Shown here piece by piece: positions 1-10,990 of a stretch of DNA of 64,000 nt; position 1 is the first letter of the stretch, and every line of letters begins with the position of its first letter. The stretch lies in NCBI RefSeq assembly GCF_019649055.1, contig NW_026570295.1, positions 496,001 to 560,000 of the forward strand, given 5' to 3'. The translations under genes and the position numbers were made by a program. The notes under the pieces are model-generated. The model searched no databases. It saw only the letters and a list, made by a program, of their open reading frames with translations, and was not told where the DNA came from. Source of the DNA: Paramacrobiotus metropolitanus (Eukaryota > Tardigrada > Eutardigrada > Parachela > Macrobiotidae).

Positions 1-68
1 GCTGGCAGAACGCCGGCAGTCTGCAGCAGCAGTGGACACCGCTGCTCCGCATCGGATGCAACAGAATG

Positions 69-263
69 TCAGCAGTGTTCGAAGCGGAACCGGGTAATTT
101 CTTTGCCGGCGCCGTATCTGACCATCCCGACACCTTCCGGCTTGACCACCACGGAACCGCAGGTTACGCTGCGTAAGTCGCATTCGAAGATGTTGAGTGG
201 TGTTATCTTGATTTCCAGACTTGCATTTTTGCACGTTAGTATCTTGAGCTTTCGGAATATTGC
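69..263 (-). CDS. possible terminal exon, minus strand (partial, uncertain)
   Basis: An open minus-strand stretch of about 64 codons ends in TGA at 69-71 and reads like protein (ECDLRSVTCGSVVVKPEGVG, then a basic-aromatic tail ending in FEHC). It could be the last exon of a small secreted cysteine-containing protein, but no clear upstream exon was found. The plus strand also has an open frame here (3-176) with a consensus donor GTAAGT at 172, so the strand is not settled. No family recognised. Confidence 0.25.
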   Translation of the reverse strand, partial: AIFRKLKILTCKNASLEIKITPLNIFECDLRSVTCGSVVVKPEGVGMVRYGAGKEITRFRFEHC

Positions 264-498
264 TCAAATTTTCGCAATTGCGGTCTGACGAGGTGGAACT
301 GACTTCAACCATTGAAAACCCGTAACTGGTTGTTTTTATTTACTGTTTGTCAATCAAGCCCAAAGTCAGCATCATTCGTACAGCGATCACATTGTTTGTT
401 CATGAATTACAGTCCATTGTTACAAAATCTGTGCAGTATAGGAAACCAGATCGAAGGTTGAGAGCGAGCCAGCAGTCTATAGGTTACGAGCGCCTCAT

Positions 499-1366
499 CT
501 ACTGAGCAGCAGCCTCGCCTTCAGCGGGAGCCGCTTCCGGTGCTGCTTCAGCAGCCGGGGCCTCGGCCGGCGCGGCTTCTTCTGGAGCCGGCGCGGCGAC
601 CTCCACACGACCGGAGGCAACGGCACCGGTCAGTTTGCGGACAACGTCATCCAGCAGAGGCACGTTGGCGCCCTGGTAGAGACGGCTGTTGGAGTAGTCA
701 TCGAACTGGGCGGCCTTGCTGCAGTCCACATTGAACCACCAATCACAGACCAGGGTGATGGAATTGAAAACCTACAAACACAGACAGCCAATCAGCGTTC
801 TGTCGTCAGCCAATCAGAGCGCGCGGTGACGTACACTCATATTGGGGCACAGGTACGAGGTCTGGTTGCCGTTGATGTCGCAGCGGTGGAAGACTGCAAG
901 ACAGAGGGTTAATAATCAAGAAAACCTGATGTAAACAGGCATGTAATGGATTACCCTGGCATCGGGAACCCGCGGAGTTGTCAGCATAGAAACCTGGCTG
1001 GTGGGTGGTGCTGCAGTCAAAGCTACTGGCCGGAATGACGGCATTATTGGGGTAATCCTGACCAGCACGGGCGGTAGCGATCAGGTTGTACTGGTCGGGT
1101 ACGGTCAACTTGTTGCGGCCCCGCAGCTGATCCAACGCCGCAAAGGCTAAGGGGTTCTGGGTCTTCACAGCGCGCTTAGCCTACAAAAGATTAACAGCTA
1201 CAAAATGGGACTAAAGCTGTTAGTACCGGAAATAGCCACTACAAAAAAATTAAGATGGAAACTACGTAAAGTTTACATTGAGTACTGTGGCTTTTGATAT
1301 TGTTACCTTAATGCTGGCGGCGGAAGCCACAGCAACGAGGGCAAGAAGAACCAGAATGGACTTCAT
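499..1366 (-). CDS. secreted chitin-binding type 2 (CBM14/peritrophin-A) protein
   Basis: Four exons are visible: 1307-1366, 955-1180, 835-893 and 499-771, all with GT-AG introns and matching phases, giving about 205 residues. Residues 1-17 (MKSILVLLALVAVASAA) are a signal peptide. The middle holds one CBM14 domain with the family pattern: FDC, PGFYAD, CQVFHRCDINGNQTSYLCPN and CDWWFNVDC, i.e. the six cysteines and aromatic residues that bind chitin. The domain is split across three exons. The last 35 residues are a low-complexity Ala/Glu/Pro tail. The likely place of action is extracellular: cuticle, gut lining or eggshell. The start is the first ATG of the signal peptide, about 100 bp downstream of a TATA box. 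The domain call is firm; the tissue role is inference. Confidence 0.9.
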
Positions 1367-1466
1367 GGCTAGTACTGAAAGGGACCGTTAGTATTAAGGA
1401 AAGCGCCGCTGGATTGTAGAATTGCTTGAACGGCTGCCTGATGAAAATGTAGCTTGCTTAGCGGTT

Positions 1467-1474
1467 CTTTTATA
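1467..1474 (-). promoter_or_regulatory. TATA box of the CBM14 gene
   Basis: TATAAAAG on the minus strand lies about 100 bp upstream of the CBM14 ATG, a suitable place for a start site near 1,440. Confidence 0.5.
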
Positions 1475-1479
1475 CGAAG

Positions 1480-2798
1480 TCAAGTTTTTCTGCTTCGAAC
1501 TTGGCGCGAACGTTAACTTCCGCAGCATTGCATAAGGTCCACTAAAACAAGGGTTAACGATTTAATTAGAACAGAAGCGCCCGGAGTTAATTAAAACTGA
1601 ATCAGCCTATTAAGCAGTGTACTGTGTTCCATCGACGATTCTATCATTTCTTGTTACTTAATATCAATCGCGACAAATTTTGACCAATACGTGAAACAAC
1701 GATTTTGGAATGTCAACGATTTTACAGTCGCCGGCGTAATGATACAGCCGGCAATTAATTTTTATTAATTATTCTGATACATCTAGCCATTTTTACATAA
1801 TTAATTGTTGGACGGTTGTTCGTTGGCCGCCCCGGTCGGCCTTGAGCTTGTAAATGACCACTTCGTGTTAGCAGAGGCAGTAAAATCGATGTACGTAAAT
1901 TGACTAACTTAAAATTTCCAAGACTCTAAGATCGGCTGGCTTATGTTGAGTGGTGTTTAGTCATTTTTCGCCAGATAATTAAAGAAGACATTAAATATAA
2001 ACAAGAAACAAATTGCAGTATTTATGAAACCGGTTCGACCCAACTGACTACTGTACGTACTCGTATTAAAGACGTGTTTTTATAAAATACTTAGCGCAAT
2101 AATAATATGTTGCGAAGGTTAGTCGTAAACTACCGAGTAGTTACCCTTAACTTGCTTTTTGAAGCTATTTGTTTACACTTTACCTAAATAGCCAGTTATA
2201 TATGGCTCAAGTTTCTTCCTGAAGAAAATTTAGAGAAAACGACTTTCAAAAACGAACCCGAAAAGCGAAAATAACGATCAGCACGTAATATATAGATACT
2301 GCATAATAGGTGGTATGCAAAAGTGTCAAGAATACCATATTACGTTTATAATGTTCGGATTTGAATGGGTTCAGTTTTTTTTATTCTCGTAGTTTTCCTT
2401 GTGCTTTTTTTTATAATTAGGAGATTTGCATATATGCATTGTACTCGATAGCCCTCCAGGTTAGTATTTACATTTTTCATCAAACGAATGAAAAACAACG
2501 AATTTATTAAAAACGATGAATGAAAATGAAAGAACAATTAAAAAAAGGAATTTAATAAAACGATGAATGTATTAAAAATAATGCAAATGCATTGTATAGC
2601 TATGATGTACGTGTCGCGGCGCTTCACCCTTTGTGGTGTACGTTGAACCTGGCGCATCTTCTTAATCATCTACAGCGTGTGATCAAACCAGTCCTCTCGC
2701 TTTCACTTCACGCTATTAATACGTACAAAGAATCACAAAGATCGCTCTTGTGCCTCGAGGCGAAGAAGATGGCAGTTCATCTTTACATTCTGTATATA
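1480..2798. other. intergenic, AT-rich, no gene seen
   Basis: This is the upstream region shared by the divergent CBM14 gene and the 28-residue-repeat gene. It is AT-rich with poly-A/T runs; the short open frames lack splice or homology support. Confidence 0.5.
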
Positions 2799-2802
2799 TG
2801 CC

Positions 2803-2808
2803 TATAAA
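2803..2808 (+). promoter_or_regulatory. TATA box of the 28-residue-repeat gene
   Basis: TATAAA in the context CCTATAAAGCACGGCG lies 91 bp before the ATG at 2,899. A closely similar context (CCTTTAAAGCACAGCTG) precedes the MAM gene. Confidence 0.5.
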
Positions 2809-2898
2809 GCACGGCGACAACACTTCCGCTTTGTACGCGCTGACCATTTTGCGTGGATTAACGATTCCGGTCAGATCGTGACACTGTTTACATTGACA

Positions 2899-5800
2899 AT
2901 GTGGCCGGTACGGTTTATTATTTTTGCGCTGGGAATTACGTATACCGTGGGAATAAATCCCGATGCGGAGGGAATCGAAGCCGCCCGGGATGACAAAGTT
3001 GACGCCGTAAGTTCGAAACATTACAAGCGTAAAATACAATGCTACGGAGTTAACGGAAGCGCGACATCCTGTAGCTAAATTATAACGGAACGCCTCTATA
3101 AGGTAACTATGTGCGTACGATCGCGAATGAAATAATTTTGCTGTATAAGATCCTGTTATCATCGCTCGGTCGCGTCAGAATTGATTTGGTCAAAGTTTGG
3201 TATTTTTTGCTATAATAGTTAATAATAATTTATTTAATCATCAAACTTAATTAAGTATGAATTAAAACTTAAAATTAATAAAAAAACTCAAACTTATTTA
3301 AGTAGGAACACACAACAAATACAATTGTTAAAAATAAGTCAGGTTACGGACGACTGGCCGAGCACGTTCTAAATTTAAAAATTTGCTGCCGGCTCGAAAC
3401 CTCATTATACTAAAGGTTCTTAAAAAGTTCCACACAATTAATCTGGAATGAATTAACGCGAATTGTACTGTATGTATATCTAACGGATACCGTGATACGA
3501 ATTATGTAATTCTGCTTAATCAGTAGAACCCACGTAGGTACATATAATTATACGAATTATATTGTTTATTACGTACTTTATATCGTGTATTTGCACGTGT
3601 GCACATTCTAATGTTTCAGTTAACCGCGGCCCTGCTCAACCCCCTCCCAGCCATCCAGAACTACCCGAATGCTCGGGAAGCCCGCGGTTCCGGTTTCGGC
3701 AACTTTGCATCCTTATTCGGCGGGGGTGGCGGTGGCGGAAGCATGTTCGGCGGCGGCGGCAGCATGCTGAGCAACATGTTCAGCGGCTTCACCAACGTGG
3801 TGGACCGCGTGTCTCAAGCGATGGGCGGCCCGGCTATGCCCAAGAACATCAAGCAGGCCATCGCCGACGGGCCCCGCAACCCCCTCGGCTCCTCCAACGG
3901 CCTGCAGGCCCCGCGGATGACCCGGCCGGGACCCGACGTCTTCCGGCGCATCGAAGAGCGGAAGAAGAAGGTCAAAGGTCACGGACGCCGCAAACGCCAG
4001 TCGGTGTCGGTGAAGGCAATGAAGAAGTTCAACAATCTCGGCAAGGAAGCCATGGTGTCCATGAAGAACACGCCCTTTACCGACGACCTGACGGCGATCC
4101 TCCTGGGGATCACGGAGTTCTTCTCGGGATTGAAGAACCTGGGAAGGACCCCGGTGTCCCGGATCAACGAGAAGACGGCGGCCTTCCAGAATGGTGCGCA
4201 AAAATTGGTGGAACGGGCGGAGAATCTCCCGAATTCCCTGTTTGGAACGATGCGCAGTAAGCGGGAGGTCAAGAATGACACTAAGACCGCCCCGAAGATC
4301 GAGTATGTCCCGGTGCCCTCCGCGATGGTCAACGGGAAGATTGTTCCCGTAGCGTTACCCGAAGAACTGGCCAATGTTATACCGAAACCGCCGGTTGAAA
4401 ATATCCCGATTCCTTCGGCGATGGTCAACGGGAAGATCGTCCCGGTGGCTCTTCCGGAGGACTTGATGCAACCCAAAGTGCAGACGGTACCGGTGCCTTC
4501 CGCAATGGTCAACGGGAAAATCATCCCGGTTGCTTTTCCTGAGGAACTGACCAAACCGGAAGTGGAGAACATCCCGGTTCCGTCGGCTATGGTCAACGGG
4601 AAGATCGTTCCTGTTGCTCTTCCTGAGGAACTGACCCAGCCGAAGGTGGAAACCATCCCGGTTCCGTCGGCCGTAGTTAACGGAAAGATTGTCCCGGTTG
4701 CCATTCCCGAGGAACTGGCCAAACCGGAAGTGGAGACCGTCCCGGTGCCTTCCGCAATGGTCAATGGAAAAATCGTACCTGTTGCTATTCCCGAGGAGCT
4801 GAATAAAGCGGACATCGAAACCGTGCCCATCCCCTCCGCCATAGTTAACGGGAAGGTCGTTCCCGTGGCGATCCCAGAGGATATGGCCAAACCTGACTAC
4901 GACGCCGTCCCGGTTCCCTCGGCCTTTGTCAACGGACGAATCGTCCCTGTAGCGCTCCCGGAAGAACTCACCAAACCGGATATGGAAATTGTCCCCGTTC
5001 CATCCGCCCTGGTTAATGGAAAGGTTGTCCCGGTGGCCCTTCCCGAGGAACTCACAAAACCCGAGATGGAGACCATCCCTATCCCCTCCGCCATGGTTAA
5101 CGGACACATTGTCCCGGTGGCAATCCCCGAAGACATCGCGCAACCCTCCGAGAACATCCCCATCCCCTCCGCCATGATCAACGGGAACATCGTCCCGGTG
5201 GCTGTTCCCGAGGACATGGGACAGTCGCCGGAGATGCCTGTGCCGGTTCCTTCGGCTATGATCAACGGCCGCATCCTCCCGGTGGGTATTCCCAACGGGA
5301 TGCAGCCCCCGGTGCAGAATATCCCGATTCCCTCGGCCATGGTCCACGGGCGGTTGGTACCGGTGGCGGTGCCGGCGGAGGACGCCGATGATTACGATCA
5401 GTACGAGGAGGTACCGGTTCCGTCGGCCATGGTCAATGGGCAGATGATCCCGGTGGGTCAGCCTCCCATGATGATGCCGCCGCCGTCGGGATTCCCGCTG
5501 CCCATGGGAATGGCGGGACGGTTGCCGAGTGATGATGATAATGATGTGCGAAAGGAGGTGGTCAATCATAGTCTGCGGGAGTTGGCCGTGGCGCATCAGG
5601 AGAACTGGTTTACGTATTTGAGGTCACTGAATGGCAGTACCACGGAGTGCCATGAGTGGGATTTTTGTCAGACGGCCCGGGCCAGTAATTTGTTCGAGAC
5701 GTCCGTCGCCAGGAATGGCGCCAAACTTTTAAGGTAAGTATTTAAACTGGGCAGTAGTAACACAGTAAATTATACGCATTATCATTTTTTTGAATTTCTG

Positions 5801-6448
5801 ATCTAAGTATTTCGAACGCTTCTTTATTGTAATCGTTGAAAACTGTTTAATTTTAAAAAATTACTATTTTATATAATTATAAAATATGCTGTGTACTATA
5901 CATAAATACATAATTTTAGTTACAAATTACAAAGGACAGACTTAACTAAAATAAACTTATGACGGTGTCAGGTTTTTCAGCAATATGTAATGGGGCGCAG
6001 CTAACAGCCACATTCTCTTCTAAGCAGATAAAATAAATTCCAAAGCACCCAGCCAATCCAGCAAAAAATATATACTTGTAAAAACCTTCGGAATTATTTT
6101 CGCTATTAAAGAGCTGAGAATAAATTCCTTAATTTTTTTAACGAATTTTAAACCGAGTCGAAGCGACTACTTTAAGGAAGGCTTTCTCATATATAATTTG
6201 ATGTAATTAAATGAGGAAGGTTAATGCGCTGCGGAGATGTGTAAAATAATTATTATGTACAAATTTCATTTCTTTACAGTTACGTCGTGGCGTATCTGCG
6301 TGACCGGCGTGACAAAGTTGGCCATCGTCTGGCCCAAGCCGTTGACTGCTGTTTATCGGACAACCCGCTGATGGGTGAACGATGCGAGAGTTATTACCAT
6401 GAAAAATGCCTCAAGTCCGATCCGAAGTACGCCAAATCGAGAGACTAA
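2899..6448 (+). CDS. secreted protein with fourteen 28-residue tandem repeats
   Basis: Three exons: 2899-3006 (signal peptide MWPVRFIIFALGITYTVG), 3620-5733 and 6280-6448, with donors GTAAGT at 3007 and 5734 and pyrimidine-rich acceptors; phases match and give about 796 residues. After the signal peptide come a Gly/Phe/Met-rich stretch, a basic RRKRQ site and an RSKR site (both look like furin cleavage sites), then fourteen repeats of the type VPVPSAMVNGKIVPVALPEE, then a C-terminal region of about 150 residues with seven or eight cysteines. This layout (prodomain, dibasic cleavage, repeats, Cys-rich end) suggests a processed structural or matrix secretory protein. No family was recognised. 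The ATG at 3,599 was rejected as the start because it lies just before the acceptor at 3,619 and has no signal peptide. Confidence 0.85.
4307..5494 (+). repeat. 84-bp coding minisatellite (28-aa unit, 14 copies)
   Basis: The unit pattern is [VI]P[VI]PSAMVNGKIVPVA[LI]PEEL followed by a variable acidic linker. Thirteen unit steps cover 1,104 bp, so nearly all keep the 84-bp period. The linkers vary more than the PSAMVNG core, which suggests selection on the core. Confidence 0.95.
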
Positions 6449-7393
6449 TGCTTTCTCACTTGACAAGCACACATCATGCTGTTTTTTTGTGTTCGCTTAC
6501 CTGATCAATGATCACGGTGGTGATGTTGCGGAAGTAGAAGTGGGTCAATGCCGGCATGCTCATGACTGCGCCGCGTCTGTGTACTTCGTATCTGTAATTA
6601 TGCAATGGGCGAAACGGCCGATTTGTCGGTGTCCTCTACGGCGAATCCGCCGTCCGTGTTTACCAGAAGGTTGCTTGTTTATTATTTTGGTTATGTTATT
6701 TGTTGCTCAGTTCCTTGTATTAATGATAAGAATGATGGTTTCTATTAAAACAGTTACGGATGGTCATATTAATTTTCCTACCAGGTTTTGAGTACAAACT
6801 CTCTCAAAGCGGTTCGAAAAGTTGTATTTGGATAGATAACTGAAACATATAGTGCTTTATTACGAGTACTTTCCAGTGAGACAATGCTTTACTAGGAAAG
6901 TTTAATTCATGGGAGCTAATTATCAGAAAATAAACCCGCCGTTGATTGGCTTTTTTACAATTTGATTTTTCAAATCCCTTAAATTTCTAATAATGTCCAA
7001 TTTCGAATTTTTTACCAGGTTTAGTGAGATATATCAATTAGCCGTTGTAATATTAGTAGTAATCGCGAATCGTTGAAAACAAGCTGCGCCTTCCGTTTAA
7101 GTAGTTAAGAAAATTTATTATTTATACCGGGGTTTATCCTGCTTCGATTTGAAAACTGGCTGGTAGATATTTAATAATTATATCCTGTGATTTTAGTCCA
7201 CCATACAGCGCATCAATTATAGCTGACAAATGGCATTTAGTATTAAGTCAATATTATCTGATAATAATTCTTCAACCGAAACCTCCTGTATGCGTACACA
7301 CTACTATACCGGTATAAGTGCAGTAGCATGAATCCGTATGAGCGCGTAGTGCGACTGATCGATGCGCAGATAATTTATGACTAATATGAACAA
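6449..7393. other. intergenic, no gene seen
   Basis: This holds the 3' flank of the repeat-protein gene and AT-rich DNA upstream of the tRNA gene. One 138-codon open frame overlaps the end of the CDS and shows no protein features. Confidence 0.5.
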
Positions 7394-7483
7394 GCTCTTG
7401 TGGCGCAACCGGTTAGCGCGTTCGGCTGTTAAGAAAATTTAATGGATACCGAAAGGTTGGTGGTTCGAATCCACCCAGGAGCG
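7394..7483 (+). tRNA. tRNA-Asn(GTT) with a 16-nt intron
   Basis: The cloverleaf folds fully: acceptor GCTCTTG with CAGGAGC (one G-T pair), D arm GCGC/GCGC, anticodon stem TTCGG/CCGAA, T arm GGTGG/CCACC with loop TTCGAAT. The anticodon loop reads CTGTTA, then a 16-nt intron (7432-7447) at the canonical 37/38 position, then A. The anticodon is GTT (Asn). A box (TGGCGCAACCGG) and B box (GGTTCGAATCC) match. Identity rests on the anticodon and on close likeness to metazoan tRNA-Asn. Confidence 0.9.
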
Positions 7484-7486
7484 GAA

Positions 7487-7492
7487 TTTTTT
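7487..7492 (+). terminator. Pol III terminator
   Basis: A run of six T starts three bases after the discriminator base of the tRNA gene; a second T run follows. Confidence 0.8.
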
Positions 7493-7986
7493 GCTTTTTT
7501 CCTTTATGCCAAAGGTTTTTTTACTAGTTTACGCTATATACAAACGCAACACAACTACGATATAACCAGAAAGTAACAAAAATAAATTTTTAAACGGATT
7601 TATACAAGAAAGAAGTCCTATCGTGCGCGTGATATATACTTAATGTGCGGTACAGAGTCCAAAAATATCCTGACCAGTGACTACGCGTCTACGACCACCG
7701 CTGACCATAATTTCATAAATACCGCTGTTTCCGTCAATTTGTGAATATTTCAAGGGTTTGTTTATACAGCCGCGTAATATGCCATCCGGGTACCATTTGG
7801 CTATTACCGCAGTTTATATGTTGTCTAGCGTAGTCTTGCTGGTCTGGTCATTTTCCGGCGCGGATCACCACGTGCGTATAATGTATGCCGGCTGCGCGTT
7901 CAAGTGGCTCACTGTTGACTGGATTAGCACATTCCAGTGGAGACTCAAGAGGAATACCGAATATTTGTAAATTCATATTTCAAGCC

Positions 7987-7993
7987 TTTAAAG
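7987..7993 (+). promoter_or_regulatory. possible TATA-like element of the MAM gene
   Basis: TTTAAAG lies 68-74 bp upstream of the MAM gene ATG, followed by GCACAGCTGCATCGACGACA; the context resembles that at 2,801-2,825 before the repeat-protein gene. Confidence 0.3.
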
Positions 7994-8060
7994 CACAGCT
8001 GCATCGACGACACTTCAAGTGAAAATCATCGCGTAACAATATTTCGATACAATAACTATT

Positions 8061-10571
8061 ATGTCCATTAATACGACACGTTTCGCTGGATTAACTGGAT
8101 TGGTGTTAACCGCCGGGCTGTTGTGTATCATCACACCATACGGTAAAAATTAATAATTCAAGTGTATTTTGGTCCGAAACTACCGATCTGAGAATCTTGT
8201 TGAATATTCACTTTCTTTATAAATAAGGCAGTAAAATTTCGTGTTGATGTCTTCTATGGGTTTAATGTGTAGTATCGGCTACGACAGTCCCGGTAGCACT
8301 CGAGGATGACAACCTTGACTGTGTATTTGAGCGGGATTTTTGTGGATGGAAACCTTACATTGTTAACAGCACGTGGAGACGATCCAACACGTCAGATGGC
8401 GCTATCAACGGTATTCGACCACCGAACGGTAATTATTACTCACACGGTACTTTTAATTACTGCGTCGGTGCGTCCTAGGGCGCGCGTCGATAAAATATTT
8501 ATTATGCCGTGCGTAACGATACGACTATAAGATACTAATCACTGACCACAATTTTAAAAATTGTGTAAGTTAATTATTGTGATGAATTTTTTTCGAACTT
8601 TTTAAAAACATCAAAAATGGTATTTTTTGTTTTCGACAAAAAACGATTTGCTATATGTCATCTCAGCTATAATTAAGATTTTTTATGAACATTGCCAAAG
8701 TCCGTCTACTGGGTAGTTGATGGGGACAATTTTTCTAATTCTTAGTTCACTAACCATTGCTAAAATATTCCGTTTATGGCTTGTTGGCAATCGTTTGCAC
8801 CCACGTTTTGCTGCCCTCGTTTTTGTATTAGTCGTAATTTTTGTTGTTAGATTTTTAGCAAGCGTCCATACTGCTGTTATCGCATTTCCCAGTATCTGTC
8901 TCCTGGTAATAATATTGTTACGGTATAAAATTAACTTGCGGGCTTATTTTGCCTTTTCCGGCGTTTTCAAGTGCTTATTCGTACGCGCTCCTCAGCTTGC
9001 CAGCAACATATAATTTTGATTAGGTATTCAACTACCGCAAACCGTAAAATTACGTAGAAGTACTTACAAGACGATCCAAGCCGAAAATCGACTTTACGCT
9101 GATTTCTTTTCGTGAATGCAGGAACTGATTGGATGGCTTACGCTATCTCTACGAGTGAATCGTGGGCGGAACTGGAGTCCCCCGAGTTCACCCACACCGA
9201 CCCGGCAAACCTGACCTTTGCCGTAGTACAGACCCGTTCGGACTTCGGGTCGCGCATCCACCAAGCACAGTTGTTTCTGCGCACGGTGAAAGAGACCGAT
9301 ACCCAGATGATCTGGTCGACGGTGTCGAGTTTCAAGTGGACCCGGCAGAGTGTCATAATACCACCCGCTATTAACATTAGGGTATCTACCGCTAATTATA
9401 CAATATCTATTGACTGTTGAGCCGAATGGGAAATCTGAAAGTATTATGGTGCTTTTCTGCAGCTGCTCTTCCGCTTTCGTGTTGGCTTCGATCGCCAGAT
9501 TGCCGCCATTGCCAATATTAACGTCAGAATTCTGCCGGGTAAACCGTGTCATTTTCCTACACAATTTTCCCTGGTTTCTCTCTAGCTGACAATCAAATCT
9601 CCAGGTTTGAGAACTACGATTTGCCACATGATCATAATTATTAGATTGTTTTCGCTCAGGTTATGTTATGAATTCAACTGAACCTTCAACTACGAAAGAA
9701 TCGAAGCAACGACGCACACAAGTCGCAGTGGACTTGGACAAAGATGTTTCATGTAGTTTCGCCTTGGATGAATGTGGATGGGCGTACAGCGCGGATTCGG
9801 ATGTTTCCTGGCGGCGAACGAAAGAAGCCGGTAGTCCGTTCTTGTCCGTCGAGGCGCCAAGGAATTCTTCAGGTAAGGAACTTTTGCAGTGAAATTGTGA
9901 TCCTTTTGTTAACGCCTTTATTGCATTCTTTGGTGCTAATTTTACGACCTTTTTCCTCAAAGCGAAAGGTTGTGTTTACCTTCATATACTGTAGATGCTT
10001 CATATACGTTTTTAGATCCATACTTTCTTGAATTTCGTGGAGTGGAAAGCAACGAGATCGTTCGCTCTTACATCATCTCCGAGCCGATCCACAACCAGCG
10101 ACCCCGCAACCTGTCCTTCTATTACACAAAACGCGGCGAAAACTATGCCGGTTCCGTATTCGAACTGCTGCTGGACCGCTTAGACGAGAATGTCCACAAT
10201 ATTACCATGAGGAACAGCAGTCATAAGGTCATCTGGTCGGCCCCCATCGAGACTGATTATCAGAAGCGCAAGTGGAAGCGCACCACGGTGCTCATTAACG
10301 ATACGGGAACGATTTCGGTATGTGGTGTTGCTGCACTTTCAGCAAAAAGAATTAAAGCGGTTTATCGTGAATGGGAGTTTTTTGAAACAGAAGATTGATT
10401 TTACAGCTTCGCTTCATCTGCGCAGCCAACTATTACATCTTCTGCGGGATTGACGATGTTGTACTCCAGGATGAGATCGAGACTCCAAATTCGGCGACAT
10501 CGGTTGTAGTGCAGTTTTTGACAATGCTCATTAGTGTGATTGTGCTGCTAGATCACGTCACTTTCTCGTAA
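8061..10571 (+). CDS. two-MAM-domain cell-surface protein, probably GPI-anchored
   Basis: Six exons: 8061-8142, 8273-8428, 9122-9415, 9660-9872, 10016-10317 and 10407-10571; about 403 residues. Exon 1 is a signal peptide (MSINTTRFAGLTGLVLTAGL). MAM domain 1 starts with LDCVFERDFCGW and runs through NGTDWMAY and ELESPEF. MAM domain 2 starts with VSCSFALDECGW, runs through SDPYFLEFRG and ends with CAANYYIFCGIDDVVLQDE, the family's IDD-V end. The C-terminus is a hydrophobic stretch (VVVQFLTMLISVIVLLDHV) with a very short tail, as in GPI-anchored proteins, though a single TM helix is possible. MAM domains mediate adhesion between cells. The donor at 9,416 (GTTGAG) is weak, so that junction is the least sure. 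A long hydrophobic open frame inside intron 2 (8717-9013) was not accepted. Confidence 0.8.
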
Positions 10572-10990
10572 AATCTTTAATCGGAGAATTGCAAGGTTCT
10601 CGGCAATAACTGTAGCATAACGTAATTCTCAAGGAAGTGTCAAATGTAATTTTAACCGTTTCCTTTGAAGTATGCACAACCGTGTTAAAGCGATGCGTCA
10701 GAGCGTTGCAGATTCAATTACTTGTTCGACGCTTTGAATCATCTCGTAATACAAGAATGAATTAGCAAACCAAAGTCATTTTGGAGGCAGTAGTTCCAGT
10801 TTCCGATCAATCTGTCTGTACTTTATACAGTGTACAGTCATGCTACGAGTACGCTCATGGCAATCAGGCCATAACAAGCAATCACAACATGATAAACTCC
10901 GTTTTAATACATACGTATCTTCACGCTTTACGCAAAGCGGAAACCAACAAAGGTCCCCGCCGGCAGCATTGCGTCACCCTTTCCAAAGCT

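Noticed and set aside
3599-3619. ATG at 3,599 as the start of the repeat protein
   Set aside because: It sits in the acceptor region of intron 1; the upstream exon with a signal peptide and GTAAGT donor fits better.
4355-5596. 413-codon minus-strand frame (and 3979-4890) across the repeat gene
   Set aside because: A shadow of the 84-bp repeat on the other strand; the plus frame has the signal peptide, splice sites and domain layout.
7758-7970. 70-codon open frame upstream of the MAM gene
   Set aside because: No splice partner and no conserved features; it lies in the promoter region of the MAM gene.
8717-9013. 98-codon hydrophobic open frame
   Set aside because: It lies wholly in intron 2 of the MAM gene, is AT-rich, and has no splice or domain support; T-rich introns often give hydrophobic frames.
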